The position numbers and the translations under genes are program-made. A stretch of DNA of 64,000 bases. Source: an uncultured Muribaculaceae bacterium. GTDB taxonomy: Bacteria > Bacteroidota > Bacteroidia > Bacteroidales > Muribaculaceae. The stretch spans positions 43,006-107,005 of the forward strand of contig CAKUAR010000005.1 of NCBI GenBank assembly GCA_934636465.1, read 5' to 3'. Shown here in pieces: positions 46,327 to 56,074 of this stretch (position 1 is its first letter; each line of letters begins with the position of its first letter). Below the pieces are notes generated by a model. That model worked only from the letters and a program-made list of their open reading frames with translations. It was not told the DNA's origin and made no database searches.

Positions 46327-47196
46327 TTAAGAGTTGACCACGGCTTCCACGTAGTCTTTTACGCGGTTCATGAGCCACATGGGGGTAGATGTAGCCCCAC
46401 AGATGCCTATGCGCTCCTTGCCTTTGAGCCACTGGCTGTCGATGCCGGTTTCATTGCTTATGAGGTGGGAGTCGGGATTGGCGTCGCGACACTCGGCAAA
46501 GAGTATGCGCCCGTTGCTCGACTTGCTGCCGCACACAAAGAGTATCAGCTCATGCTGGCTGGCAAACTGGCGGATTTGCGGAATACGGTTGGCCACGGAG
46601 CGGCATATAGTGTCGAAGCTGCGGAACTCGCGCCCCGGCTCAATGCGTTTGCCTATCTGCTCGGTTATCTTCTTGAATTCCTGTAGCGACTTTGTGGTCT
46701 GGGAATAAAGGTAGATGTTGCGGCTATAATCAATCTTGTCAATCTCTGCTATGCTTTCTATCACCAGAGCCTTGCCGCCGGTCTGCCCCACAAGGCCGTT
46801 GACTTCGGCATGGCCGCGCTTACCGTAAATCACGATTTGCGGGTCGGCCACATCGGGCGCATGAAACGACTTGTGAATACGGCGTTGCAACTGGAGCACC
46901 ACAGGGCATGTGGCATCTATGATTTCAATGTCGTTGCGTTTGGCTATCTCATAGGTTTCGGGAGGCTCGCCGTGGGCGCGAAGCAGCATTTTCACGCCGT
47001 GGAGCTGGCGCAGCTGCTCATGCGTGATGGTTTCAAGCCCTTTTTTCTTGAGGCGTTCCACCTCGTTGGAGTTGTGCACAATGTCGCCGAGGCAATAAAG
47101 GTGCCCCGACGCGTCAAGCTCTTCCTCGGCTTTGCGAATGGCCGTGGTCACTCCAAAGCAGAACCCTGAACCTTTGTCAATTTCGATTATAGCCAT
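46327..47196 (-). CDS. ispH: 4-hydroxy-3-methylbut-2-enyl diphosphate reductase
   Basis: 289 residues from MAIIEIDKGSGFCFGV. Last enzyme of the MEP isoprenoid pathway, making IPP and DMAPP with an iron-sulfur cluster. The three cluster cysteines are visible: GFCFGV (Cys13), DATCPVV and GICGATSTP. Substrate-binding His/Ser-Asn motifs (RAHGEPP, GSKSSNGR) are intact. The longer frame to 47271 overlaps cmk and is rejected. Lies 32 bp after cmk on the same strand, a common pairing in Bacteroidales. Confidence 0.95.
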   Translation of the reverse strand: MAIIEIDKGSGFCFGVTTAIRKAEEELDASGHLYCLGDIVHNSNEVERLKKKGLETITHEQLRQLHGVKMLLRAHGEPPETYEIAKRNDIEIIDATCPVVLQLQRRIHKSFHAPDVADPQIVIYGKRGHAEVNGLVGQTGGKALVIESIAEIDKIDYSRNIYLYSQTTKSLQEFKKITEQIGKRIEPGREFRSFDTICRSVANRIPQIRQFASQHELILFVCGSKSSNGRILFAECRDANPDSHLISNETGIDSQWLKGKERIGICGATSTPMWLMNRVKDYVEAVVNS

Positions 47197-47228
47197 AGTG
47201 TGCGGTGATAAGGGTGTAAAGCAATTGC

Positions 47229-47930
47229 TTATTGCTGGTTGGCGGTTTTCTCGTAGAGGTCGAGTAACCACTGGTTTTGCTCGTCTATTGTCATGTGCGA
47301 ATTGTCGAGCTCTATGGCGTCGTCGGCCTTGCGCAGTGGGCTTTCGGCGCGGTGAGAGTCGATGTGGTCGCGGCTCTTGACGTTGGCAAGCACTTCGTCA
47401 TAGGTCACAGACGTGTCGCCTTTGGCTTGAAGCTCGTCGAAGCGGCGCTTTGCGCGAGTTTCGGGTGACGCGTTGACATAAACTTTCATTTCTGCGTCAG
47501 GGAACACCACGGTGCCTATGTCGCGGCCGTCCATCACAATGCCCTTGTCCTTGCCCATGGTTTGCTGCTGACGCACCATCTCGCGGCGCACGAAGCCTAT
47601 GGCGGCGATTATGCTCACTTTCGACGATACACGCATGCCGCGTATCTCTGTCTCCACATTTTTGCCGTTGAGGCAGGTTTCTGACTTGCCGTTGGCATTG
47701 ACGGTGAACGAAATCTTGATGTCGGGCATGCACGTTTGCAGCTTTGCCTCGTCAACAGTGCCGTCGGCGCGGAAAAGCCCATTGTCAAGGCAATAGAGCG
47801 TCACGGCGCGATACATTGCGCCAGTGTCGATATAGGCATAACCGATTTTACTTGCCAATGTCTTTGCCATTGTGCTTTTGCCCGACGACGAGTGTCCGTC
47901 GATGGCTATTGTGATAAGTTTTTTGCTCAT
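47229..47930 (-). CDS. cmk: Cytidylate kinase
   Basis: 233 residues from [20 protein letters not shown]. The P-loop GHSSSGKST and the following [13 protein letters not shown] are diagnostic; the CMP-binding region [14 protein letters not shown] is present. Phosphorylates CMP/dCMP for pyrimidine nucleotide supply. A TATCTTTG box (complement of 47955-47962) lies 24 nt before the ATG. First gene of the cmk-ispH unit. Confidence 0.95.
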   Translation of the reverse strand: MSKKLITIAIDGHSSSGKSTMAKTLASKIGYAYIDTGAMYRAVTLYCLDNGLFRADGTVDEAKLQTCMPDIKISFTVNANGKSETCLNGKNVETEIRGMRVSSKVSIIAAIGFVRREMVRQQQTMGKDKGIVMDGRDIGTVVFPDAEMKVYVNASPETRAKRRFDELQAKGDTSVTYDEVLANVKSRDHIDSHRAESPLRKADDAIELDNSHMTIDEQNQWLLDLYEKTANQQ

Positions 47931-47954
47931 AATTTGGAATTTGCTTTTGCTGCT

Positions 47955-47962
47955 GCAAAGAT
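47955..47962 (-). promoter_or_regulatory. -7 box of cmk-ispH
   Basis: Minus-strand TATCTTTG; TTGG about 20 bp upstream could be a degenerate -33 box. Confidence 0.5.
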
Positions 47963-48002
47963 AGAGCTTTTGTGGCACAATGCCAATTAAATGGGTGTGG
48001 TG

Positions 48003-48785
48003 TCAAATCACGCCAAAATATTTGAGGGCGTTGGCCACACCATTGTCGTCAACGCTTGTGGTCACATAATCGGCCGCTGCCTTCACTGTGCCAGAAGCGT
48101 TGCCCATGGCCACTCCTGTGCCGGCCTGCTTGAGAATGGGAATGTCGTTGCCGCCATCGCCAAAAGCCATGGTGTCGGCCACGCTTATGCCGCAATGGGC
48201 TGCCATGGCCAGCAAACCCTTGCCTTTGTCGGCAAGCGCATTGTTGATGTCAACAAAAGCTGGCGACCAGCGGCCGCCTATGCACCCTGGCACGGTGGGC
48301 ATAATGGCATTTTCCTGCTCTTGCGACAAAAATGCGGTGATTTGCAATATGTCTTGCTGCATCACATGGGCGAGTGTGTCGCAATTAAAGTCGTCAACAT
48401 CGAGAATACTGCCAAACACGTCATCGACCACTTGCTTGTGGTTGACGAGCGCAATCGTCTCCTTGCCGACCACAAATGCCGAGCAATCAACCTGGCGGCA
48501 GTAGTCAATCAGCACCTCGGCGTCGGGCTTGGCTATGGGGTGGCAATACACCGTTTCGTTGCCAATGAAGCAATAGCCGCCGTTGGTGGTGATGTAGCCG
48601 TCAATCAGATGCTCAATCTCGTTGAGATGAAAGATAAACGGCATGGGGCGGCCTGTGGATATAAACACCTTGGCGCCGTTGGCCTTGGCTGCCGTGAGGG
48701 CATTGACCGTGGACTGCGGAATACGGTGGGTGTTGAAACTGATGAGGGTTCCGTCGATGTCGAAAAAAAGAGCTTTGTTAGTCAT
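48003..48785 (-). CDS. Cof-type HAD-IIB phosphatase
   Basis: 260 residues from MTNKALFFDIDGTL. Motif I FFDIDGT is complete (both Asp), the C2 cap is of the Cof/HAD-IIB type and motif IV is MAFGDGGNDIPIL. Such enzymes dephosphorylate sugar phosphates, flavin or PLP precursors; the substrate cannot be read. The gene starts upstream of cmk with a 72-bp gap holding the cmk promoter. Confidence 0.9.
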   Translation of the reverse strand: MTNKALFFDIDGTLISFNTHRIPQSTVNALTAAKANGAKVFISTGRPMPFIFHLNEIEHLIDGYITTNGGYCFIGNETVYCHPIAKPDAEVLIDYCRQVDCSAFVVGKETIALVNHKQVVDDVFGSILDVDDFNCDTLAHVMQQDILQITAFLSQEQENAIMPTVPGCIGGRWSPAFVDINNALADKGKGLLAMAAHCGISVADTMAFGDGGNDIPILKQAGTGVAMGNASGTVKAAADYVTTSVDDNGVANALKYFGVI

Positions 48786-48948
48786 AATTTCCAAAATAAC
48801 GATTATGCGTGTGTGCGTCATTACACGCCACAAAATTAATCAAAATTTGTGCTGTTTGAGTGATAACGCAGAGCCGTGATGACAGAAAAGCGGCAGCGTG
48901 CGAGTTTTTTCTCTATGCAAGCAGCCGCTGATTGTATTTTCGGCTTGT

Positions 48949-50826
48949 TTAGGGCTTGAGGGCGCGCATTGCGTTGAGCACGGCAAGCACCATGACACCC
49001 ACGTCGGCAAACACTGCCCACGCCATGCTTGCCAAACCCAATCCGGCAAGCAGCAGCACAGCCACCTTGATGGTTATGGCAAACCATGCGTTTTGGCGTG
49101 CTATGGCTATCGTGTGGCGTGCCGTGGTAATGGCCTTGGCTATTTTCGACGGTTTGTCGTCCATGAGCACCACATCGGCGGCTTCTATGGCTGCATCGCT
49201 GCCTATGGCTCCCATGGCTATGCCAACATCGGCGCGTGCGAGCACAGGGGCGTCGTTGATGCCATCGCCCACAAAGGCAAGGTTTCCGCTTGAGGCTTTC
49301 AGCAGCAGCTCCACGCGCACCACCTTGTCGGCAGGCAGCAGCTGCGCATGAAATTCGTCGAGGTTAAGCTCTTTTGCCACAAATGCTGCCACCTCTTGCT
49401 TGTCGCCAGTGAGCATCACGGTCTTGGCCACGCCGAGCTTCTTGAGCTGCGCAATGGCTTGTGCGGAGTCGGGCTTCACTTCGTCGGATATGACGATGTG
49501 ACCGGCATAATTGCCGTCGATGGCAACGTGGATTACTGTGCCTACATGGTTGGCGCATTTGGGGCAGACGTGCGTTTTTGCGCCCACGGTGTGCATCAGT
49601 GTCTCATTGCCAACGCACACCGTCTTGCCATTGATGCAAGCGCACACGCCCTGACCGGCTATTTCCTTCACGTCGGTCACCGTGCAGCCGTCGTTGTCGG
49701 CCGGATAAGCTTGGCGCAGGGCAGCAGCAATGGGGTGGGTGGAGTAACGCTCCACATGGGCTGCAAGGTGCTGCAAGGCTTTCTCGTCGAGCATGTCGGG
49801 GTGCACAGCGTTAACGGCAAACACGCCGCGTGTGAGTGTGCCGGTCTTGTCGAACACCACAGTCTTGATTTTGGCGAGAGTGTCCATGTAGTTGCCGCCC
49901 TTGATGAGAATGCCACAGCGCGAAGCACCGCCAATTCCGGCAAAAAATGTGAGCGGAATGGAGATGACTAAGGCGCACGGACAGCTCACCACGAGGAATG
50001 TGAGCGCACGATAGAGCCACACTGGCAAGACCTCGATGTAGCTGGTGGCAAATATGGGCGTAATGAACGCAAGCGCAATGGCGGCAAACACCACGATAGG
50101 CGTATAGACGTGGGCAAAGCGTGTGATGAACGTTTCGCTATGCGACTTGTTGCCGCTGGCATTCTCCACGAGGTCGATGATTTTTGCGGCCGTTGACTCG
50201 TCAAAACTTTTTGTGGCTTTTATGCGCAGCACGCCCGAAATGTTGATGCACCCGCTAATTACGTTGTCACCCTCGGCCACGTCGCGCGGCACACTCTCGC
50301 CTGTCAGCGCAACAGTGTTGAGGCTTGACGCGCCTTCGGCAACCACACCGTCAACCGGAAGCTTCTCGCCAGGTTTTACGACTATTATTTCACCTGGCTT
50401 TACTGACTCCGGCGACACTTTTGTGAGTGTGCCGTTGCGCTCCACATTGGCAAAGTCTGGTCGTAAATCCATCATTTGAGAAATAGACTTGCGGCTCTTG
50501 TCCTCGGCGTAGTCCTCAAAGAGTTCGCCTATCTGGAAAAACAGCATCACAAACACGGCTTCGGGGAATTGGCTTTCAGCTTCTGGAAGGAAGCCTATGA
50601 AAAGTGCACCGAGAGTGGCGATTGCCATGAGGAAATCCTCGTCGAAAGGGTCGCGTTCGAGCACGCCCTCCACGGCTTCGCCTAGCACGTCGTAGCCTGC
50701 CACAAGATAGGGCACGGCATAAAGCAACAGCTGTTGCCACAGCGCAAGGTCGGCCTGGCGGCATATAGCCCAAGCCACAACCAGCAGTATGGCCGACAAA
50801 ATGATTCGCAGTAGTTTCTTGTTCAT
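48949..50826 (-). CDS. Heavy-metal (Zn/Cd/Pb-type) P1B ATPase
   Basis: 625 residues from MNKKLLRIILSAILLV; the frame upstream to 50892 is rejected. It has no N-terminal HMA domain and starts with membrane helices. Motifs: actuator TGES, membrane metal site SCPCALV (about residue 280), phosphorylation DKTGTLT (Asp about 325), hinge VGDGINDAPVL. CPC with a short N-terminus fits the Zn2+/Cd2+/Pb2+ exporter group, though copper cannot be excluded from CPC alone. Acts in the inner membrane. A TAACTTTG box (complement of 50857-50864) lies 31 nt upstream. Confidence 0.9.
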   Translation of the reverse strand: MNKKLLRIILSAILLVVAWAICRQADLALWQQLLLYAVPYLVAGYDVLGEAVEGVLERDPFDEDFLMAIATLGALFIGFLPEAESQFPEAVFVMLFFQIGELFEDYAEDKSRKSISQMMDLRPDFANVERNGTLTKVSPESVKPGEIIVVKPGEKLPVDGVVAEGASSLNTVALTGESVPRDVAEGDNVISGCINISGVLRIKATKSFDESTAAKIIDLVENASGNKSHSETFITRFAHVYTPIVVFAAIALAFITPIFATSYIEVLPVWLYRALTFLVVSCPCALVISIPLTFFAGIGGASRCGILIKGGNYMDTLAKIKTVVFDKTGTLTRGVFAVNAVHPDMLDEKALQHLAAHVERYSTHPIAAALRQAYPADNDGCTVTDVKEIAGQGVCACINGKTVCVGNETLMHTVGAKTHVCPKCANHVGTVIHVAIDGNYAGHIVISDEVKPDSAQAIAQLKKLGVAKTVMLTGDKQEVAAFVAKELNLDEFHAQLLPADKVVRVELLLKASSGNLAFVGDGINDAPVLARADVGIAMGAIGSDAAIEAADVVLMDDKPSKIAKAITTARHTIAIARQNAWFAITIKVAVLLLAGLGLASMAWAVFADVGVMVLAVLNAMRALKP

Positions 50827-50856
50827 AATAATGACTTTTATTTGTTTTTTCTGCTG

Positions 50857-50864
50857 CAAAGTTA
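50857..50864 (-). promoter_or_regulatory. -7 box of the P1B ATPase gene
   Basis: Minus-strand TAACTTTG 31 nt before the ATG, in the 111-bp gap after lpxB. Confidence 0.55.
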
Positions 50865-50937
50865 TGTCGTAATAAGTGCAACCAAGTTGCAAAGTGATTG
50901 GCTTGGCTGAAAAACAAGGAATTGTGTGTTGTGACGG

Positions 50938-52083
50938 CTATTTCTTGTTTTTGGCGAGGGTGGTGGTGAGGAGGAGGGCGGCGGTGGCGGTGCAGTCGTT
51001 TGTGCCCAAAATGGTGGCCATTTGGGTATAGCCGTCGAGCATGGCCGCGCGCTGCTGCGAGTGGTCGTCGAGCAGCGTAGTGAGCAGGTTGTCGATGCCG
51101 TCGGGGGTGCAGTGGTGTAGCAGCAACTCTGGTATTATGGTTTTGTCTGCTATCAGATTTGGCAGGGTGACATAGTTGCCATGAATGAGGTGGCGGTAGA
51201 AATTGTAGATGAACTTGCTGCCGTTCATGCGGTAGCATGCCACTTGCGGTGTGCGCAGCAGGGCAGTCTCAAGTGTGGCTGTGCCCGATGTGACGAGTGC
51301 CGCATGGGCGTGGTTGGTCAGCTCAAACGTCTGCCCATAGATGACCGGAATGTCAATTCCGGCAAGCACTTGGGCGTAGAGGGCGCTGTCGATGCCTGGT
51401 GCTCCGGCTATGATGGCAGTGTGGTGGGTGTGGCGCAAGGCTGCTTCGACCATAACGGGCAGGTTGTCTTTGATTTCCTTGACGCGCGAGCCCGGCACAA
51501 GGGCTATTATGGGCTTGGTGGCATTGCAGCCGTTGGCAGTGAGAAACTCCTCGCGGCTGCGGAAGTGGCGTGAAGCCTCGGCAATCTCCTTGACGGTGGG
51601 GTTGCCCACATATTGCACACTGTAGCCGTGCTTCTGGTAGAAACCGACCTCAAATGGCAGAATGGAAAACATGTGGTCAACACACTGCTTGATTTGCTTG
51701 ACACGATATTCTTTCCACGCCCACACCTTTGGCGAAATGAAATAGAACACAGGCAGACCTATGCTGTGGGCGTAGCTGGCTATGCGCAGGTTGAATGACG
51801 GATAGTCGATTAAAATCAGCGCGTCGGGGCGGCGCGATGTGATTTCGGCTTTGACAGTGCGCATGAAGCCCATGATGCTCGACAAGTGCTTTATGACTTC
51901 AATAAAGCCCATGAAAGCCATGTCGCGATAGTGGATTATGGGTGCATGGCCGGCTTCGTGCGCCATCATGTCGCCGCCGAGAAAACGGAACTCGGCTTGC
52001 GGGTCGGCTTGCTTGATTGACGCTATGAGTTGAGAGCCATGTATGTCGCCTGACGCTTCTCCGGCTATTAAGAAATAGTTCAT
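50938..52083 (-). CDS. lpxB: Lipid-A-disaccharide synthase
   Basis: 381 residues starting MNYFLIAGEASGDIHGS, the diagnostic LpxB N-terminus. Condenses UDP-2,3-diacylglucosamine with lipid X to form the lipid A disaccharide on the inner membrane. IDYPSFNLRIA, KVWAWKEYRVKQI and PGSRVKEI are all family blocks; TSGTATLETAL is the UDP-binding region. Transcribed divergently from the beta-helix lipoprotein gene, with 107 bp between starts. A TACTTTTG box (complement of 52115-52122) may be its promoter. Confidence 0.96.
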   Translation of the reverse strand: MNYFLIAGEASGDIHGSQLIASIKQADPQAEFRFLGGDMMAHEAGHAPIIHYRDMAFMGFIEVIKHLSSIMGFMRTVKAEITSRRPDALILIDYPSFNLRIASYAHSIGLPVFYFISPKVWAWKEYRVKQIKQCVDHMFSILPFEVGFYQKHGYSVQYVGNPTVKEIAEASRHFRSREEFLTANGCNATKPIIALVPGSRVKEIKDNLPVMVEAALRHTHHTAIIAGAPGIDSALYAQVLAGIDIPVIYGQTFELTNHAHAALVTSGTATLETALLRTPQVACYRMNGSKFIYNFYRHLIHGNYVTLPNLIADKTIIPELLLHHCTPDGIDNLLTTLLDDHSQQRAAMLDGYTQMATILGTNDCTATAALLLTTTLAKNKK

Positions 52084-52190
52084 TTGGCAGTGGGTGTTTG
52101 GAAATTTATCGTTGCAAAAGTAGCAAATAATCCTTGTAAATTAGTGCTGCCGGCACATAATAATCGCGGCGGAATTGCGTTAAAAAAGTT

Positions 52191-53621
52191 ATGATGAAGA
52201 CATTCTGCTACATAATATTTTTCGTGTTGACGGCGCTGACGCTGGGCATGACTGGCTGCATAAGCGATGAGGTGAGCACCTCGTCGGCCGATGTGCTGGC
52301 GTTTTCGACCGACACGCTCAAGTTTGACACCGTAATCACAAGTCAAGGCACTGCCACAAAGCAGTTTATTATATATAACCGTGGCAAAAAGATGATTAAT
52401 GTGTCGTCAATCAAAGTGGCCTCGAAATCGAAGGCGAAATTCTATCTTAACGTAGATGGTGTGAAGGGCGATGAGTTTCACGATGTGGAAATAAGGGGCA
52501 AAGACAGCGTGTATGTGTTTGTGGAGTGCTACATCGACCCCACAGGCCACGACGAGCCTGTGGCCGTGGACGACCGCATAGACTTTGTGACCAACGGCGT
52601 GCAGCAGAGTGTGACCCTGACGGCATGGGCTCAAGATGTGGAGCGCATGGTGGGCGACACGATAAAGGCCGATGCACGGCTGTCGGGGGTGAAGCCATAT
52701 TTGATATATGACACGCTTGTGGTGAACGAGGGTGTGACCTTGACCATAGACCCTGGGGTGACGTTGCTGTTTCACGACAAGGCGGTCTTGAAGGTGAACG
52801 GCACGCTTAAAGCCCTTGGCAGCATGGATAAAAACATAGAAATGCGTGGCGACAGACTTGACCATGTGGTTGGCAAGATAGGCTACGACATAATGTCGGC
52901 GCAATGGGGTGGTGTGACGTTTGGCGAACACAGTTTTGACAATGAGTTGAACTGTGTGAACATGCGCGGCTCAACCGACGGTGTGCTTGTGACATCGGCA
53001 GACCCGTCGCGGTGCTCGCTGACCATATTCAACAGCGTGCTGCACAATGCCAAAAACTCGGTGCTTGTGTCGCACAACGCTTGGGTTGAGGCTTGCGGAA
53101 CGGAATTGAGCGACGCTGGCAAGAGCGTGGTGGGGCTCGTGGGTGGCAAGGCGCGGTTTGCGCAGTGCACTATGGCCAACTACTATTTGTTTGCCGCCAT
53201 AGAGGGCGCGATTGTGGATTTCGCGGTGCAAGACTCGGTGGGCAAGTATGCTCCGCTCGACTGCAAGATTGACAACTGCGTGATATATGGCAACTGTGCC
53301 GATGTGAGCATGGGCGACTTGACTGGCACGTCGATATATCTGCGCAACTGCCTACTGAAGTCAAACGGCACCGACGACAGCAACTTCTTGAGTTGCAAGT
53401 GGGGCGGCGACCCTAAATTTTACACTGTGCGCGAGGATTACATCTTTGACTACCGCCTGAAAAACGGCAGCGATGCAATAGCCATTGGCGACAGGCAACT
53501 TTGTCCCGAAAAGGCACGCTATGACCGCTATGGCAAGGACCGTTTTGCCGCCGACGGAATAGACGCTGGCGCATACGTGTGGGTTGAGTCGCACGACGAT
53601 GAGAAAGGAGGCTCGAAATGA
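52191..53621 (+). CDS. Right-handed beta-helix lipoprotein
   Basis: 476 residues (475 if the second Met starts). The signal peptide ends in lipobox GMTGC. An N-terminal beta sandwich (about 30-150) precedes a stretch of short strand repeats (about 160-420) beginning LVVNEGVTLTIDPGVTLLF, typical of Bacteroidetes right-handed parallel beta-helix lipoproteins. The family is conserved but uncharacterised; location is the periplasm or outer membrane. Its stop overlaps the folB start by 4 bp, so the two are co-translated, although no functional connection is evident. Confidence 0.82.
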   Translation: MMKTFCYIIFFVLTALTLGMTGCISDEVSTSSADVLAFSTDTLKFDTVITSQGTATKQFIIYNRGKKMINVSSIKVASKSKAKFYLNVDGVKGDEFHDVEIRGKDSVYVFVECYIDPTGHDEPVAVDDRIDFVTNGVQQSVTLTAWAQDVERMVGDTIKADARLSGVKPYLIYDTLVVNEGVTLTIDPGVTLLFHDKAVLKVNGTLKALGSMDKNIEMRGDRLDHVVGKIGYDIMSAQWGGVTFGEHSFDNELNCVNMRGSTDGVLVTSADPSRCSLTIFNSVLHNAKNSVLVSHNAWVEACGTELSDAGKSVVGLVGGKARFAQCTMANYYLFAAIEGAIVDFAVQDSVGKYAPLDCKIDNCVIYGNCADVSMGDLTGTSIYLRNCLLKSNGTDDSNFLSCKWGGDPKFYTVREDYIFDYRLKNGSDAIAIGDRQLCPEKARYDRYGKDRFAADGIDAGAYVWVESHDDEKGGSK

Positions 53622-53971
53622 GAACTTCGGTCACACTGCGCAAAATGCGTTTTTTTGCCTATCACGGCGTGGCGGAGCAAGAACGCAAGGTTGGCAACCA
53701 CTTTGAGGTGTCGCTGAAGCTATATGCCCCCATGCTCGACGCTATGGAGCACGACACGCTCGACGGCACGGTGGACTATTCGGCGGTGTATCAAATTGTT
53801 GACAGTGAAATGCAAAAGCCGTCGCTGCTGCTTGAGAGTGTGGCGTGGCGCATAGTGAAGGCTGTGCGTGCGGCGTTTCCGCAGGTGACAGGCGGAGAGG
53901 TGACGGTGTCGAAGCTCACGCCGCCGTTTAAGTGCGACTTGCAGAGCGTGGACATTACGGTGGAATTTTGA
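53618..53971 (+). CDS. folB: Dihydroneopterin aldolase
   Basis: 117 residues. Cleaves dihydroneopterin to 6-hydroxymethyl-dihydropterin in folate synthesis. RFFAYHGVAEQERKVGN contains the conserved YHGV/E region, and the Lys in KLTPPFKCD matches the catalytic lysine position. The ATG overlaps the stop of the upstream lipoprotein gene (ATGA). Confidence 0.92.
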   Translation: MRTSVTLRKMRFFAYHGVAEQERKVGNHFEVSLKLYAPMLDAMEHDTLDGTVDYSAVYQIVDSEMQKPSLLLESVAWRIVKAVRAAFPQVTGGEVTVSKLTPPFKCDLQSVDITVEF

Positions 53972-54040
53972 TGCCATGAAAAAACGCTTGCCACCCGGCT
54001 GGCGGTGTGAGCATAACCGCTTGCACAATAAGTAAAAACA

Positions 54041-54071
54041 TTTGCCATTTTGTTAAAAAATGTGTATCTTC
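54041..54071 (+). promoter_or_regulatory. Promoter of the pdxA/head-group operon
   Basis: TTTG at 54041-54044 and TATCTTCG at 54064-54071, spacer 19 bp. The leader before pdxA is about 85 nt and includes a GGCAG/TGCC hairpin. No riboswitch is recognised. Confidence 0.6.
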
Positions 54072-54160
54072 GCATATTTGAAAATGGGGAGTGGCAGCAC
54101 TGCCCGTCGGTAGGACTTGTGAGGCGGCGAACCCATTGATTTATTGTATATTGATTTTTA

Positions 54161-55279
54161 ATGGCTAATAATAAAAAAATACGCGTAGGTATCACACAAG
54201 GCGATACCAATGGAATAGGATATGAGGTAATCTTGAAAACTTTTGCCAATCAGCAAATGCTTGAATTGTGCACGCCGGTGATATATGGCTCTGGAAAAAT
54301 CATGACATATCACCGCAAAGCCATAGAGATGCAGTCGTTTCCTGTTAACTACATAAACACCGTGGACGCTGTGAAAGACAGCCAAACCAACCTGGTGGAG
54401 GTGTGCAGCGAAGAGGTGAAAGTGGAGTTCGGCAAAAAGGACAAGCAGGCCGGCCTTACCTCGTATAAGGCACTGGAGGCCGCTGTTGCCGACCTGAAGA
54501 ACGAACAGGTGGATGTGCTGGTGACGGCACCAATCAACAAGGACAACATACAGAGCGACGAGTTCCGCTTCCCTGGCCACACGGAATATCTGGAGGCTTC
54601 GACTGGAACCGACGACAAGGCTCTGATGATAATGTGCAACGACAAGTTGCGCGTGGCGCTGGTGACCACCCACATGCCACTGGCCAAGGTGCCGCAAGCC
54701 ATCACAAAAGAAAATGTGATTGAGAAGCTGAGGCTTTTCAACAAGTCGCTTCAGCGCGACTTTGGCATTGGCAAGCCGCGCATAGCAGTGCTGTCGCTCA
54801 ATCCGCACGGTGGCGAAAACGGTTTGCTTGGCAAGGAGGAACAAGAGGTGATAACACCGGCAATCAACGAGGCCTATGACAACGACGGCATAACATGCTT
54901 TGGTCCATACGCGTCTGACGGATTTTTCGGCAATCGCCAGTATGAGCACTTCGACGGCGTGCTTGCCATGTATCACGACCAGGGACTTGCACCGTTTAAG
55001 ACCCTGGCAATGAATGACGGCGTTAACTTCACCGCCGGATTGCCGTTTGTGCGCACCAGTCCGGACCACGGCACAGGCTATGACATAGCCGGCAAAAACC
55101 TTGCCGACGAGAACTCGTTCCGTCAGGCAGTGTATGCCGCAATCGACATATATCGCAACCGCTTGCGCTGGGACGAGGCTCATGCCCACCCACTGCGCCG
55201 CCAATTCTTTGACCACAGCAAGGACAACGTGGTGCTTGACCTGACAAAGGACGATGACGACACGCCGGTGGCAAAATAA
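54161..55279 (+). CDS. pdxA: 4-hydroxythreonine-4-phosphate dehydrogenase
   Basis: 372 residues, beginning KIRVGITQGDTNGIGYEV as in the family. Oxidises 4-phosphohydroxy-threonine in DXP-independent pyridoxal phosphate synthesis. PGHTEYL and the late YHDQGLAPFKT and GTGYDIAGK blocks hold the metal His/Asp and substrate residues. It is somewhat longer than the E. coli enzyme, with extra residues near EVKVEFGKKDKQ. First gene of a five-gene run; the nucleotidyltransferase starts 25 bp later. Confidence 0.95.
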   Translation: MANNKKIRVGITQGDTNGIGYEVILKTFANQQMLELCTPVIYGSGKIMTYHRKAIEMQSFPVNYINTVDAVKDSQTNLVEVCSEEVKVEFGKKDKQAGLTSYKALEAAVADLKNEQVDVLVTAPINKDNIQSDEFRFPGHTEYLEASTGTDDKALMIMCNDKLRVALVTTHMPLAKVPQAITKENVIEKLRLFNKSLQRDFGIGKPRIAVLSLNPHGGENGLLGKEEQEVITPAINEAYDNDGITCFGPYASDGFFGNRQYEHFDGVLAMYHDQGLAPFKTLAMNDGVNFTAGLPFVRTSPDHGTGYDIAGKNLADENSFRQAVYAAIDIYRNRLRWDEAHAHPLRRQFFDHSKDNVVLDLTKDDDDTPVAK

Positions 55280-55304
55280 GTAACAAAACAACAAGAAAAC
55301 ACTG

Positions 55305-56003
55305 ATGAATTACGCAATAATAGCAGCAGGAGAGGGTTCACGCCTGGCTCATGAGGGAGTGGCAAAGCCAAAACCTCTGGTGGAGCTTAATGGTGTGCCC
55401 ATGATAAAGAGGCTGATTGACATCTTTGTGCGCTGCAACGCCGAGAGCATATCAATCATCGTGAATGAGTTCATGACCGAGGTGCGCGACTATGTGTCGA
55501 GCATAAAACTCGACATTCCGCTCAACGTGGTGGTAAAAACCACACCAAGCTCAATGCACAGCTTTTGGGAGCTAAGCAAGGTGATGCAACCGGGCAAGTT
55601 TTGCCTGACCACGGTGGACACCATATTCAAGGAGGCTGACTTTGCCGCATATATCAAGGCGTTTGAAGACGATGAGGTGAATGACGGCCTGTGGGCAGTG
55701 ACGCCGTTTATAGAGGACGAGAAGCCGCTGTATGTTGACGTTGACGACCAAATGCACATCAAGGCGTTTTGCGACAAAAGCTTTGACGGCGCGAAATATG
55801 TGTCGGGCGGCGTGTATGCCATGAGCGACAAGGCTTTTGGCGTGCTCAACGACTGCATTGGCAAGGGCGTGTCGCGTATGCGCAACTTTCAGCGCGCACT
55901 CGTTGATGCCGGTTTCAGCCTGAAGGCTTACTCAATAGACAAAATCATAGATGTGGACCACGCGAGCGACATAGCCGTGGCAGAGAAATTTATCAGTGAG
56001 TGA
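55305..56003 (+). CDS. Nucleotidyltransferase (NTP_transferase fold) of the head-group cluster
   Basis: 232 residues. The N-terminal signature AIIAAGEGSRLAHEGVAKPK is that of sugar-phosphate/choline-phosphate/inositol-phosphate nucleotidyltransferases. TTVDTIF is the likely metal-binding Asp site, and KIIDVDHASDI near the end matches the second metal Asp. It would activate a phosphorylated alcohol or polyol as an NDP (probably CDP) derivative. Four genes in this strand order include a CDP-alcohol phosphotransferase, which fits a CDP-linked head group. Substrate not determined. Confidence 0.8.
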   Translation: MNYAIIAAGEGSRLAHEGVAKPKPLVELNGVPMIKRLIDIFVRCNAESISIIVNEFMTEVRDYVSSIKLDIPLNVVVKTTPSSMHSFWELSKVMQPGKFCLTTVDTIFKEADFAAYIKAFEDDEVNDGLWAVTPFIEDEKPLYVDVDDQMHIKAFCDKSFDGAKYVSGGVYAMSDKAFGVLNDCIGKGVSRMRNFQRALVDAGFSLKAYSIDKIIDVDHASDIAVAEKFISE

Positions 56004-56074
56004 GGCACAGAGTGCCACAACTGACAGAGAACACAAACACCGTTTATCTTTTAAATACTTTTTTTGAAAGCATT

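Noticed and set aside
54158..55294. 378-codon minus-strand frame opposite pdxA
   Set aside because: pdxA has intact family motifs across the same bases; the reverse frame shows none.
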